Translations under genes and position numbers: made by a program | The notes under the pieces: model-generated | The model's database searches: none | What the model was told of the DNA's origin: nothing | What the model saw: the letters and a program-made list of their open reading frames with translations, nothing else | Origin: Salvator merianae | Lineage: Eukaryota; Chordata; Lepidosauria; Squamata; Teiidae | DNA length: 64,000 bases | Direction of reading: 5' to 3' | NCBI GenBank assembly: GCA_003586115.2 | Contig: QVOM02000115.1 | Span: forward strand, 4,604,435-4,668,434 | Shown: positions 1 to 11,513 of the stretch, piece by piece | Numbering within the stretch: position 1 is the stretch's first letter | How the letters are laid out: every line of letters begins with the position of its first letter

Positions 1-1455
1 AGTCACTGGAGCAGAATAAGCAGACCCTTCTTTCTAGCATCCTCACATGTTGGGAAAAAAAGAAGGTATAATACATATTGCCATGTAAAGAACATCTTCT
101 GCCAAACTATTAAATTGTGAGCCTTGGATGAATAATGACTTCGGCATGCCTTCCCTCACTATTCACTACAGAGAAAGATGACAACCAATTTGGATGGACA
201 GAACAGAGTTATCTAATTGTGTGCCCCATCCTCATTTTGTAGGTAATATCCTATGCTAGGGGCCTTAGATCTGCTCTTCAATGTTCACTTACCTAGAAAA
301 TGAAATGAAGAGATAAAATCCCTGCTGTTTAAGTGATTCAGTGATGCTAACCAAAAGCCAGCACCACTTCTGGATTTAGGGCATGAACTAGGTATGCCTT
401 TTGCAGTCATAAAGACTGAGAACTGAAACACACCATTCTCAGAAGGCTGCAGCATCTTTCTTGCATGTAGTGCCATGTATGCAGTATGGCAATGAAAAGT
501 AAAAATGCAAAACCGTTCTTTAAGCCCAGGTTCAAATTTAGCCAAAACACACTATGGAGAACCTTTCTCCTTGCAAACTCTGGCTCCAGATGTCACCTGA
601 AATTCACACTAACCAGCAATCTTCCGGAGTAAAGCTCCCCCAGAATAACCACTTGTTGACTGTACAGGGCAGAGCTGGCGTGCTTGTGCAATACAGTGAT
701 GCACACATCATGTTATTTCAATGGCACGAACTACCCAGAAGTGCATGATTACCACCACTGTGCATGGACAGCCACCTTTTTCAGGACCTGCATGTGCGTG
801 GTGACCATGTTCAAGATGGCTGCTCCCATTGGCAGCCTCCAGACAGGTAGGATATAGCACTAGAGTGGGAAAGTCAGAGTTGGGTTTTCCCAAAATAGGT
901 TATAGCAGTTTTTCACACTGAGCTGCTATGCTGGGGTTGCCAAAGATGCACGTGGCTAACCCAGTATAGCCAACCCATAATAACACTATTTATCTTCTAT
1001 CTGAACACGGCCTCTGTGAAAGTTTGGCAATATGAAGAATTGCATAACGAAGGGCTCTTCAGCAATGTGTGTGTGTGCATGTGTGCGTTTGTGTGTGTGT
1101 TTATACCAATTCATGCAAACACCACCCTGAACAAAGGATGAAAGTCCAAGACTGTTTGCAGAAACACTATGAAATCTGTGAATGATAAATAAAAATGCTA
1201 AGGACTGACTTAACAAGCTTCATGCAGAAGTCAAATACTGTGAATGAAGCCTGAAACGTACTCACAAGGTCTAGTTTGCTGCACTGTACAGGTCCCAAAG
1301 AATGCTGTTATTACAGTAGTAAACAGAATAGTCCAAACCTATTGGCCTTCATTTTCAAACAAATGATCCTCTCTCATAATCATCTGGAGAGGATTCCAAA
1401 CAAAATGCTCAAAAAACTGAAGTTTTTCTATCTTGACATGGATACACATGGTGGC
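1..1455. other. No gene recognised; mostly single-copy looking
   Basis: I see no coding region with family similarity here. The only structured part is an impure GT tract near 1066-1106. Short open frames have no recognisable domains and are what random sequence would give. Confidence 0.5.
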
Positions 1456-1457
1456 TT

Positions 1458-1487
1458 CACACTTGATCTTAGCTAAAAGACTGAGAA
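1458..1487 (-). pseudogene. U2 snRNA 5'-end fragment
   Basis: On the minus strand about 30 nt resemble the 5' end of U2 spliceosomal RNA: the block TAGCTAAGATCAAGTGT corresponds to the branch-point-recognition region of U2, preceded by a decayed version of the 5' TTCTCGGCCTTTTGG segment. Similarity stops directly after this block, so the stem-loops and Sm site needed for function are absent. U2 fragments of this kind are commonly left by LINE-mediated retroposition. It is a truncated pseudogene, not a gene; chance similarity is possible but unlikely over this length. Confidence 0.6.
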
Positions 1488-1869
1488 CAATTTGTTTAAA
1501 AAATATTGTTTTATTATAAATACAGGTCGATGATTGTTAATAAGTTTTTAGGTAAATGTGGTCAATTCATTCCTAGGAAATAACAGTTTCTTCTAAGGCA
1601 TGTGGGAAGCATTGTAGCTATAAACTTAAATGGTGCATCAGTGACAGCAGAAGCATGTGTTAACTTTTATTGCTAGTTGTCCCTGGATTCCAAACAAAGA
1701 AAAAACACATCAGTATGAAATTAACCTTCATGGAGCTAGACATAATTCTAATGCATCTCTTGAGTTGCCAAGGTCAAGCTGAATTTTAAACCAGTTTGAC
1801 TGTCAAGACCAAGGAAGACAATCTAACTGGAAACAAGGCTCTTTCTGCACAGCTCCTTATTTCAGAACA

Positions 1870-2760
1870 AAGAAGGCCTATCCCACAGATCTTAATTGAT
1901 GGACAAGTCTATATTGGAGCAGGTGATCTTTTAGATACTCTACCTGGGACCCAAGTTTTTTTACAACTTTATGAATCAAGATTAGAACCTTGAACTGAGC
2001 TTGGATCAACAAATGCAGTTCTTTTAAACCTGGTATGATGTGCATCCAGCCAGGAGTACCTATCAGCAACCTTACTTTGTATTTTGCACTATTTGTAGTT
2101 TCTAAACTGCCTTCAAGGACAGCACTTTGTAGAGCACACTGTAATAGCCCAGTATGTAAGCTACCAGAGGATGGATTACTGTGGCCAAGTTGGTGAACTA
2201 TCCTGAGCTGGAAGTAGGCATTCCTGCCCACAACTACCACCTCTCTTGACTCGGAATGAAGAGATAAGGCTGGGCGAGATCACCATAGTGGTGGCACCTC
2301 CCTCCAGATCTCCCAGTGACCTCTCCTAGTGGCTTCATGTAGTTATTAAAAAGCATAGGAAATAAGACCAATCCCTGAAGTATTCCACAGGTTAATTCTC
2401 AGAGGGATGAACAAAAATTGGTGCAATGCCTCCTATCCCTTCTCTGAAGGACCTCCAGAAGGATACCCTGATTGATGGTACCAACAACTGCCAAGACATC
2501 AAGGAGAACCCACTGGGTACTACTACCCTATTCTTCTCCCAATGAAGGGCATCAAGGCAGTTTCAGTGCCACAACCAGCTCTGACCTGGGACTGAAATGG
2601 GTCCAGATACTCACTTTCCTCCAAGCATGCCTGCAGTTTGACTGCCACTGCCTTCTCCAGAACCTCGCCCAAGAAGCGTATATTAGCAACCAGCTGAGAG
2701 TTGTTTAGTACTGCTGGGTCCAAGGACATCTTCTTGAGGAGAGGCTCTTTATGAGCCAGC
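1870..2760 (-). mobile_element. L2-type LINE relic, reverse transcriptase C-terminal half
   Basis: Minus-strand frames carry the L2 reverse transcriptase pattern. Around 2810-2530 a frame reads through a segment like LDPAVLNNSQLVANIRFLGE followed by EESEYLDPFQS, the L2 motif 'NYRPVSNLPFLxKVLE...FQSGFR'. Further downstream, 2240-1880 encodes a region like ISRLDYCNALLAGLP...LKELHWLP of L2, here with GLKELHLL and FKVLILIHK. Frames are broken between the two blocks and the catalytic YADD segment is not intact. The upstream end abuts the CR1 at about 2766, and related L2-like sequence resumes near 5110-5370 beyond that CR1, so the CR1 probably inserted into this L2. Confidence 0.75.
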
Positions 2761-2765
2761 AGAAC

Positions 2766-4690
2766 ATCATAAGAACATAAGAACCTTGCTGAATCAGGCC
2801 ACGACCCATCTAGTCCAGCATTCTGTTTCACACGGTGGCCCACCAATTGCTTCTGGGCATTCTCAAGCAGAACATAAAGGCAAAACCTTCACCTGCTCTT
2901 GACTCCCTGCAAATGGTTTTACAGACATCCTGCCTGTCTTTCCAACCTGGAGGCAGTACCTAGGCATCCATTCTAGCAGCCATTGATATACCTGACCTCC
3001 ATGAATCTGTCCAATCCCTTCTTAAAGCTGTCCAGGCTGATGGCTGTCACCACCTCACCTGGTAATAAATTCCACAGACCAACGACCCTCTGGGTTAAAA
3101 AATACTTCCCCCTGTCAGTCCTAACTCTCCTACCCATCAGCTTCAGAGAGTGCCCCCTGGTCCTAATGTTGTGTGTGTGAGAAAAAAACTTCCCTTTATC
3201 CACCTTATCCATAATGTGCATGATTTTATATACTTCAATCAGGTCTCCTCTTAAACGCTGCTTTTCAAGACTGAAGAGGCCAAGGCATTGCAGCCTGATT
3301 TTGTAAGGAAGGTGTTCCAGCCCCTTGATCATTCTGGTTGCTGTTTTTTGCACCTTCTCTAGTTCCACAATATCCTTTCTGAGGTGAGGTGACCAGAATT
3401 GTACACAATATTCCAAGTGTGGCCTCACCATAGATTTGTAAAGAGGTACAATGACACTTGCCGACTTGTTTTTTATTCCCTTCCTTATTACCCCCAGCTT
3501 TGAATTTGCTTTTTTCACTGCCACTGCACACTGGGTTGACACCTTCACTGAGCTGTCTACCAGAACCCCAAGACCCTTTTCCTGGTCTGTCACAGAAAGT
3601 TTGGCCCCCATCAGTTTATAGGTGTAATTGGGGTTCCTTGTCCTGATGTGCATCACTTTGCACTTGCTAAGATTGAAGTGCATTTGCCACTTCGTTGTCC
3701 ACTCACCCAATGTCAGGAAATTCCTCTGGTGCTCTTTACAATCATTTTCAGTATTTACTACCCTGAACAATTTAGTATCATCAGCAAACTTTGCTAACTC
3801 ACTACTTACCCCTGTGTCGAGATCATTTATGAATAAATTAAAAAGTAAGGGTCCTAATACTGAACCTTGGGGGACCCCACTTTTCACCTCTTTCCACTCT
3901 GAGAACTGACTATTTATTCCTAGTTTCCTGTCCTTAAGCCAGTTACCAATCCAGGACAGAACCTGTCCTCTTATTCCATGACTGCTGAGTTTATTCAGGA
4001 GTCTTTGATGAGGGACTTTGTCAAAAGCCTTCTGAAATTCCAGATAGACAATGGGCCTTTTCGCACTGTAGTGGTAGAACGTTCTTGCCCACTCGCTAGA
4101 ACGGAGCATTCGCACTGCCGCGGGCGCGCACCTCACCCGATCCCTACCGCTTCGTACCCGATCCGAACCCGAAGCTGGATAAGGCTAGACAACAAAAAAG
4201 ATGTCTTCATCCCGACCTGCGCGATGGAGCGAAGATCGGGTATGGTGCTTTCGCACTGTTTGCCTCGGCGTCAGGCGTGGCTGTTGCGGCTATGCATGCG
4301 CGCTCTGCTGCTTCGCATCCGGGGTGCAAAGTTTCCGTACCCCGCTCCGCTGCTTCGTAACCCGGTACGATACTTCGTACCTGGGATAGCCTTTTCGGCT
4401 TGGTAACCAAGCTGCCATTACGAAGCAGGCTTCGTAACCAGCCCTCTGGGTACGAAGTAGGTGCGAAGGTGCGAAGCGGGTACGAAGTGGGTGCAAAGTG
4501 GGTACCGAACTAGCGGCTGCCATTCTCACTGTTCCCACTGCAGGTCGGCTTCGGGTCCGTTCCTCTGGCCGGGAGTGCAAATGGCACCGAGCGTTCCCCA
4601 ACCTCTCCGGTTCGAAGCCAACTACTGGGAACGGTCTACCAAGCTCAGTGCGAAAAGGCCCATTGTCAACTGAAAGTCCAGATAGACAAT
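2766..4690 (-). mobile_element. CR1/L3-type LINE 3' half with RT, interrupted by a MITE
   Basis: A long minus-strand frame (4136-2973) encodes the C-terminal part of a CR1-clade reverse transcriptase. Visible are the finger/palm motifs LEFQKAFDKVPHQRL, SGVPQGSVLGPLLFNLFIND and FADDTKLF (catalytic DD), then the typical C-terminal thumb ending in SLDSFKKGLDRFM. Most of the RT is unbroken, so this copy is fairly young. The first about 30 residues of the frame come from the inserted MITE, not the LINE. The 3' untranslated part (2970-2766) is the widespread squamate tail that reads 'GGATCAG...CCATCTAGTCCAGCA' on the opposite strand. The LINE is 5' truncated at about 4690. Endonuclease is absent, so it is not autonomous. 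Confidence 0.9.
4053..4661. mobile_element. CpG-rich MITE A1 (609 bp) inside the CR1
   Basis: Perfect terminal inverted repeats: GGGCCTTTTCGCACTG at the left and CAGTGCGAAAAGGCCC at the right. The interior is rich in CpG and in short repeats of the type GTACGAAGT/ACTTCGTAC, which lets the element fold on itself. No transposase is encoded. It splits the CR1 reading frame. The flanking trinucleotides are AAT and ATT; the right flank is abnormal (see findings). A second copy lies at 38062-38590. Retention of many CpGs suggests recent insertion. Confidence 0.85.
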
Positions 4691-5100
4691 GTCATTTTTC
4701 TGTAATGAGGCATTACAGTTGTGTCCCTGCTCAGTTGTGTATCCTTTTGGCTTATTCCTATTAGCCACAATGGGCAAGGATCAAGGAAGCATGCAATTGG
4801 ACAAACTTCTGCAATCATCTTGTCCACATTCTCAAAGCAGAATAATAAAAACTGAGCTGACATAAATGGCCATGTATCTACAGTGTAAATCCATGTGGAT
4901 TTAAGCGATTTTATCTGAAAGTGCCTTGCCAATTTATCACATCTGGCCTCCACTGGCACCATGCCTTCCTAATGTCATTACAGCATCCATCACTTGAAAA
5001 AGGTCTGTTAGATGTCTACTTGGGGATGCAACAGTGGCAAAAGATTTTTTTTTTTTTTTTTTGCGACCACCAATGCCACACGGTAGACCTGATAATGTCC
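4691..5100. other. Unassigned sequence with poly-T run
   Basis: No family recognised. A run of 18 T at about 5045-5062 could be the poly-A tail of a minus-strand retroposon, but no body is recognisable. Confidence 0.3.
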
Positions 5101-5565
5101 CTAACCTGTGTTTGATCAGGGTCACAGTGGGAGTTCTGTTACCTGTGTTCTAGCCATCAATTCTCCTGCTTCATCACCCATCACTCTGTGGAATATCAGG
5201 ATGCTTTACAGGTTTCGCAAGAACATCACGGATCCTTGGGAGCAATCCTATCTATGTCCCTATTTATTTCACAACTCTTCAGAAGGACCAGAACCTCAAC
5301 AAGATCACCATCCAAGTCAACTGAACCCCGCCTCCACACGGGCAGACCAAGAGCAGCCAAATCTTGCCAGTGAATGATCCATCCATGACAATGGGCTTAC
5401 CATCAGCCCTCCTATCAACAGGTTCTGGCCATGTCTCTACACAAACACAGAGCTGACCTGAAAGTGGGCACCTCAGCAAAAATGTTTCATTTGCCATGTT
5501 GAAGGGAGGCTCCATGGCTACATCTTGGAGCATGGAGTCACCCAATGATGCAGTGATACAGGCAT
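5100..5565 (-). mobile_element. Probable upstream piece of the L2 relic
   Basis: On the minus strand the segment around 5370-5110 resembles the region between endonuclease and RT of L2 elements, including an IDRIAPK-like stretch, with several frame breaks. Orientation agrees with the L2 piece at 1870-2760, and the CR1 at 2766-4690 would then be nested between them. Recognition rests on remembered L2 consensus, so confidence is moderate. Confidence 0.5.
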
Positions 5566-5569
5566 TTTC

Positions 5570-7085
5570 ACTGAGGGTGGAAAATCACATCCTTCTCACA
5601 AAGTCACCTCTGATAGTCATCACACTCTTCACTAGGGTGGTGTGCTTGTTGTGAGATGCTTGTTCCTGTCTCAAATACAGTAGAGAAACAGTAGCCAAAG
5701 ATACAACTGCAGGCACCTTATTTGGTTAGTGAACACACACATAAAGTCTAGGTTCATTCTTGATAATTTGCCATCTCTAAAATATTTTCTTTAATCAATA
5801 GTACATTAAGGTTCCAGTCATATTTCACTGTGTTGGCTACTTACATGAAGACTTGAGCCCAGTAACTATGAGTAATCAGGCAATGTAAGCACCTGTTGTA
5901 AAGACCTACCAGAAAGGCATTAGACTTCCAACACCACAATGCATTTCTGAAAAGTCCAAGAAGGGGGCATATATGGAAAACAAGTACTCTTTAGTGACTA
6001 GAATGTTATGCTAGGGCTTGGGTTTCTCTTGGTTCCAATTTCTACTCAAGCTATGGAAACAAACTCATTATTCTAAGGCCAGCCACTGCCTCTCAGACTA
6101 ACCCGTCTCATAAAATTGCCCCCCTCAGAACCACCTTGACCCCCTCAGAAGAAAGCCCAATTACAAAAGCCATAAAGAAACAAATCCCACCGGAACTGAG
6201 TCATATGGTGCACTGCAGTGACAGAGGCTTATTTCCTGCCTTTAAAAGAAATGGCTGATAAAGCTGTCTTCATTTAGTATAAAGTCTTTGAACTATTGTT
6301 GTAATACAAATTGACCCAATTAGACAACATACTCAGCATTGCAAAAATGATCAATGCGGTCTCAAAAGGCATACGTAAAAGAGATCTGTTGTGAGCAGAG
6401 AATGTGCAGGAGGAATGCCATTCAACAAATTTGACTTTTTGGCCCCAGAATTATTGATGCTTATCCTGTTCATTTTGATTAATAAAAGCTATAAAAGGGT
6501 ACCAGGCAGATTACAAAGAACTCTGTTTAACTAGCTTCTTCATAAAATGAATTTTGAGTATTTTTTCCCCATAAGTGCCAGGGCTCACACCTTTTGATTC
6601 CAAAGTTAAATGAAATACTCTTAGACACTTTTCTAGTTACCAAGAATTCAGTTGACACTTTATATAAAATGTCATTATTCTAGCTGTCAAATATCCTTAA
6701 CAGCGTCAATGCATGCTGTTTTTGTAATGAGAACAATCTATCTCTCAAAAGTAATCAGCAATGTATGTTCCTACCAAAAGTGGAAATCTGACCCATGAAT
6801 CATGATCCTTACAATTCTTGAAGCAGAATAGGAAACCTGTCACTCTCCAGATGTCCCACCTCTCAGCAGAACCAAATCACACATAAAGGGCTCAGGGATG
6901 TTGAGATTTAAGGCTATCAGCATCTGAAGAGTTGAAGCTTCCAATTCTTCTATAGCCTATGGAGAATTAAGACCTCTGATTTACTGTACCTGTTTCTTTG
7001 GCAGTGGTCACATTTTTACATTTTAGTCTGTCCCTGGGAGGGACAGGGAACTGAGGCCATTTTTGGCTTCCTCCAGCATGGTCAC
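5570..7085. other. Single-copy looking, AT-rich intergenic sequence
   Basis: No repeat family or coding signal recognised. The stretch 6180-6790 is AT-rich with homeodomain-like ATTA/TAAT cores and little sign of repeats; it could be conserved non-coding DNA but only cross-species alignment can tell. Confidence 0.4.
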
Positions 7086-7139
7086 ACCTACAGTACCTCA
7101 GTCACCACTGCAGTCACCCAAGCCCTCGTGGTAAAAGGT

Positions 7140-7455
7140 AAGTTGGGGTAGGGGCTCAGGGGGTGGCAGGAGGCAGCAGAGGCATTGGGAGTGGTAGGAA
7201 GCAGCAACAGAGGTGGGGGCATTGGGAGGAGGGGCAGGAGGTGGTGTGAGCATTGGAAAGGCAGAGGAAACAGGGTCATGGGGGGTGGTAGGAGGCAGCC
7301 ATTGTGGCAGGGAGCATCCGGGGTGACAAGGGCATTGGGATGGTGGTGGGAGGCAGCAAGGGCATCAGAGGGGTGTTGGAGGTGGCGGGTTCATTGGGGG
7401 TAGCAGGAGGTGCCAGGGGCCTCAGGGGTGACAGGAGGCAGTTGCTGTGCTGGCA
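7140..7455. repeat. Degenerate G-rich minisatellite
   Basis: Irregular tandem copies of a G-rich unit of about 30-45 bp built around GGCATTGGG, GTGGTAGGAGGCAG and AGGGGTGACA, repeated about eight times. Open frames on both strands across it are an effect of composition. G-runs make G-quadruplexes on the plus strand possible. Confidence 0.75.
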
Positions 7456-7777
7456 GGCATTTCTTGTGCTTGGTGAAATGGACTCAGTGCTGAGATTATC
7501 CAAATTTAGGATAATCCCATTACAGGCAGGAAAGACCTCAGAAAACCCAGAAACACAGTTTAGTATCTGGTTTCTGAGGGCTTAAGCTGGTCTCCACCTT
7601 AAAAAAATATGAGGTGTGTCTGCTATCTCTGTCTTCTAACTTCTTGGAATTCTCTCCTTTTCTTATATCAAATCTCACCTACTTCATCAGTTTCCTATAT
7701 GTCATTAAACACTGTTAGGCCTCTCTTTCATTATCTTTCTCTTTGTTATTGTTATTGTCATGTTCAATACATCATGT

Positions 7778-8022
7778 GAGCCAGTTTGGCTTTGTGGTTA
7801 GCGTGTCAGACTCTTATCTGGATCTCTCCTGGTCCGAGTCTGCACTCTGCACAAAGCCAGCTGGGTGACCTTGGGCTCATCACAGCTCTGTTCTGAGTTC
7901 TCACAGCCCCACCTACCTCACAGGGTGTCTGTTGTGGGGAAAAGAACAGGAGGTTTGTCAACCACTTTGCGTCCCCTCAGGGTGAGAAAAGTGGGGTACA
8001 AAACCAACTCTTCTTCTTCTTC
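7778..8022 (+). mobile_element. Sauria SINE
   Basis: The head is tRNA-like: an A-box region at TTTGTGGTTAGCGTG and a B box at GGTCCGAGTCT. The body has the hallmark segments AGCTGGGTGACCTTGGGC and CACCTACCTCACAGGGTGTC, then GGGGTACAAAACCAACTC and a TTC-repeat tail. This family is specific to squamates and is mobilised by BovB-type LINEs with which it shares its 3' end. Nearly full length; the tail runs directly into BovB-like sequence. Confidence 0.95.
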
Positions 8023-8620
8023 AACTGTTCATGACCACAGGAACACCAGACTCTTGTGTCTTCTACCGTCTTCCAAAATTTGCCCAAGCTCATGCTCATT
8101 GCTTCCATGATACTATCTTTCCCAGCATCAGGGTCTTTTTCAATGAGCCCTGTTTTCTCATTATGTGGCCAAATTATTTGAGCTTCAGCTTCAGGATATG
8201 TCCTTCCAGTGAACAGTCAGGCAGTGGTGTAGGAAGGGGGGGCGTAGGGGGCGGGCCGCCCCGGGCGGCATGTTGTCCTGGGCGGCACATGCAGCCAGGC
8301 CCTTCTCTGCCTGCCCGGCATGCAAAGCTTCACCCGGCCACCCAGCAGTTGGCGGGGTAGCAGCGGGGGTAGGAGGCTGCAGGGCAGAGTGCGAGCGAGA
8401 AGGAGAGTGCGGCCATGACGTGCCCAGCCGGCAGTCGGCAGGGAGGTGGCGGGGGCAGGAAGCTGCAGGGCAGGGCACCCTTGCTTGCACTCCTCTGCCA
8501 CTGCGTGGCCCCAGGCGGCAAAAACCTCAGCTACGCTGCTGCAGTCAGAGGTGATTTCCTTTAGTAATAACTGATTTGATCTCTTTGCAGACCAAGGGAC
8601 TCTCAAATCACCTTTTAAAA
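8023..8620 (-). mobile_element. BovB (RTE) LINE 3' end, split by a hAT MITE
   Basis: On the plus strand the sequence reads the reverse of a BovB 3' region: TCAGGGTCTTTTTCAATGAG, then TTGAGCTTCAGCTTCAGGAT, then, after the hAT element at 8222-8541, GTGATTTCCTTTAG and ACCAAGGGACTCTCAA. These two parts join seamlessly if the hAT and one target copy are removed. No intact coding frame. BovB is the RTE-clade LINE known for horizontal transfer among squamates, ruminants and others. Confidence 0.85.
8222..8541. mobile_element. hAT MITE copy 1 (GC-rich, 320 bp)
   Basis: Ends are CAGTGGTGTAGGAA and, reversed, CAGCAGCGTAGCTGA. The flanking 8-mers CAGTCAGG (8214-8221) and CAGTCAGA (8542-8549) match at 7 of 8 positions, the target-site size of hAT transposons, and the ends resemble hAT ends of the CAGNGGYGTA type. 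The interior is over 65% GC, with GGGCGGCA-like segments and no transposase. Two more copies: 15055-15358 and 30462-30824. Confidence 0.9.
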
Positions 8621-8685
8621 ATCCAACTTTTAACATTAGATTTCACAAATTAATTTTCATTGATCTTTCTTTTCAGTCTATCTTA

Positions 8686-9152
8686 GGGCCCGCTGCAGGC
8701 TGCCCTGTACTGATTTAAGCAATCCACCTCAAGCTGAGACAGATAGCTCTTGGCACAGAACAAGAGTGTCCACATTGGGATAGCCTGTCCTGTGCCACCC
8801 CCCACACTATCTCAAAAGCTCATGCCAGCTTTAGATCTAGCATGGGGAACCTCTGAAGGGCAGGAATGAAAGTTCATTGCCTTCAGAACTTCCAGGGGCT
8901 CCATTTCAATGGTACGTCTTGGTCGCTTGTGGTATACCAGACCACAGAGCCGTGCCATCCACATGTGTCTGTGGTCTAGTATACCACCCCTAGTATGCTA
9001 GTAGATTTTGAAAAAGAGAGCTACTGGTAGACTGGACCAGGATGCTATCTGAGTGCCTTAGCCTGGTCCATGCTCTGTCCTGTGTGAATGGAGCATACTA
9101 GGAGGAGGTGGGACCTTGACTGTTCCACACTAGTGTGCAGATGGCAGAGGCC
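8686..9152. mobile_element. MITE family C, copy 1
   Basis: Begins TTA|GGGCCCGCTGCAG and contains the family-C core: GTATACCAGACCACAG, the paired GTCTAGTATACCACCCC and CTAGTAGA...GGTAGACTGGACCAGGATG, and GGAGCATACTAGGAGG. The core is shared with 51108-51592 and 58130-58596. The right end is set at GAGGCC with a following TAG; it is less certain. Confidence 0.6.
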
Positions 9153-9159
9153 TAGACCA

Positions 9160-10360
9160 GACCATGGTCCAGTCTACTGCCCTATGTTTTAATCTAGCTT
9201 CAGTCCACATTTAGAATAAAAGGACACATCATCAAAGAGAGGAACAGTTTTATTTTGGCATTATGTAGCCCAGAATATCCACCTTTGATTTAGTTATTGT
9301 GGAAAGAAAATTACTAGTCACTTTGTGGATGGGTTTCTCTAATTCTGAAGGTAGACTGAACCTAGATTAAAACTTTGGTATACTGTAGAAGGGTCCCTAT
9401 GAGTGTTCTTGTATAAAATATTACTCTCCAAATGGGTACCATCCAGATATTTTGGAGGGAAAATTGTACAGTCCCACAAGCTTGGCACATGGATGCATTA
9501 TCTCCATTAAAATATATGGGGATCCAGAAGTGCAGAAAATATACCAGATTAAACACCAGACATGACCTATTGAATTGCACCTGTGGTCTCTCTGGGCCAG
9601 CAGCTTGTTTCCCCAGTGGCAACCAGTACCATATGGAAACTCAGAAGCAGGCCATAAGTACACACTTCACTCTGCTCACAAGACTCCTAGCAGCTGTCTC
9701 CTACATAGAAGATGTACACTGACTCCTATGAATGCCTCTCTGGACTCTGTTATATCAGGGTCTGTAAAACTTGCTTTGATTGAATAGTTGGTATTGTGCT
9801 ACACTTTGCCCTATGTCAAGATGGAGTGGGAGCAAAGGAAGGCACCATCTCACTTAATTTTTTTTGGTGCAGGGGCACATCGGCACCAGTATGAGATATG
9901 ACTTTGTTTTTCTTTCTTCCCACTACCACCACTAGCCATCAGAGATTTTGTTGCTTAGCAGCCTGATTACCATTTTACATTCTTCATCATATTCTAGTCC
10001 TCAGTGTGGAAGAGTGCTTCACGGCAGCTCACACTCAGAATATGAATGGAAATTCTGTGAAGTGGGCTGTTCTGAGGGGAATGATAAAGAAATGCTCTCA
10101 ATGTGATATTTTGACTCCCAGTATAGTCTTAATGACACCCACCCCCAACCTAGCAAAATGATTGCTGGAGAAATTCATAGAACAACAAATGGATCAAGCT
10201 TTCTGACAAGTGGGAGGGAACTGAATATTGTGAAAAATGCCAAGATGATAAAAATCAATGAGATGTCTTCATAGAGGATACCCAAGACAAATTAGACTAT
10301 TGCAGTAAAAGATTTTGAATTTAGAAGGACCAATGCTTTGACCTTGGAGATTTCAGGTCG
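9160..10360. other. No gene recognised
   Basis: Anonymous sequence. The stretch 9437-9480 weakly recalls the CATCTGGAGG-type palindromic repeat found at 12722 and 50057. Nothing else identified. Confidence 0.4.
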
Positions 10361-10367
10361 CAGATAC

Positions 10368-10399
10368 ACACACACACGTGCGCGCGCGCACACACACAT
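10368..10399. repeat. CA/CG compound microsatellite
   Basis: Alternating purine-pyrimidine tract of CA, GTGCG and CGCG units, then CA again; the CG core could adopt Z-DNA. Confidence 0.9.
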
Positions 10400-10643
10400 T
10401 AAAGACTGCTGTGTTTTCTTCTTAATTGACAGGTTGTTAATTTAGAGAAACAAAAAAGTTTCAGCCATTTCATGTTTCAAAGGCCCCTGTTAAATTTCTT
10501 CCCAAATTTCATTAAAAGGCAATGTGCTAGCAAGCTTATTTGAAGGAAATCGTTGTCTATAATTTTGTTTTCTGTTTCTTAAATTTATCATTAAAGTTCA
10601 AAAATCAGAGTGTCTTTATGGTGATATAAATTTATATATTTGA

Positions 10644-10769
10644 GGCTGCATCTAGACACCGCTTATTAATTCCACTATATTTGGCTATTCCAGAACAAAG
10701 CATGGATCCATGCTTTATTCCGGAATATCCAAACATAACGTAATAAACAAGTGACTTCTGGATGCAACC
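10644..10769. mobile_element. Palindromic MITE family E, copy 1 (126 bp)
   Basis: The two halves are near-complete inverted copies meeting at GCATGGATCCATGC. Ends GGCTGCATC and, reversed, GGTTGCATC. Flanked by TGA on both sides (10641-10643, 10770-10772). Second copy at 12501-12615. Too short to code. Confidence 0.8.
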
Positions 10770-10772
10770 TGA

Positions 10773-11513
10773 GTTTGATTTATAGTTAGACTATTATCTG
10801 CCACTGAATGTTTCCAACATAATTGCTAGCTTACTATATACAGTACATCTACATCCACTAAATTTATGATTGCTCTCTCATTTTCCTTATCCCTTTCACT
10901 AATCCCAGATGACAATATATGTTTCTGCAGTAATATTGTGCTGTCCATTACTGATAAAGAGATTATTAGTGGGCACCAAATATTAAAGAAAGTTTCCTTC
11001 ATTGATAGTCTCATCATGCTTTATTATTCAGTTTTGTTGTAGGAAGCCACCCTGTAGCTCCAGAATTGCCATCAGCAGTGATAGACTATGTCTAAATGCT
11101 AACGTCAGTAAGAGATAAGATGCTTTCAGAGTTGGGTGCTCAAATGATGGACATCCATTTTCTCTTGCATACAGCCTCCATGTCAACCTAAAGCAGGTTA
11201 AGGGGTGCCATTTGTCATCTGGAAACTAGGACTTTCTGCATACACGCCTGAACACACATACATAAATATGTCGCTTCAGTGGCAGCGTATGGGGGACTCA
11301 ACAGAATCTGAGGATCAGTAGAAACTGCAACGTCTGATTTCTAGGCTGTTGGCTGCACTTAACACAGATTAGAAGGCAAGCAAATTTTTTTTTTTCAGGG
11401 AGCAAGCAATTTGTTTGGGTAGGCAAGTAAGCTGGGACTACCAAGCTAGGAGGAAGGTGGCAAATGAGAGCAGAAGTCTGTGAGACAATGAATGTGCCCA
11501 GTCACCCAGAGTT
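10773..11513. other. No gene recognised
   Basis: Anonymous AT-rich sequence with no supported feature. Confidence 0.4.

Noticed and set aside
3121..3180. Possible CTCF site around GTGCCCCCTGGTCC
   Set aside because: It lies in CR1 coding sequence and lacks several conserved positions of the motif.
4201..4601. Several overlapping open frames of 60-140 codons on both strands
   Set aside because: They lie within the CpG-rich MITE A1, reflect its GC-rich low-stop composition, and show no domain.
7088..7585. Pro/Leu-rich and Gly-rich open frames
   Set aside because: By-product of the G-rich minisatellite; no conserved domain and repeats on both strands.
8191..8636. Four overlapping frames up to 139 codons
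   Set aside because: All fall in the GC-rich hAT copy; composition effect.
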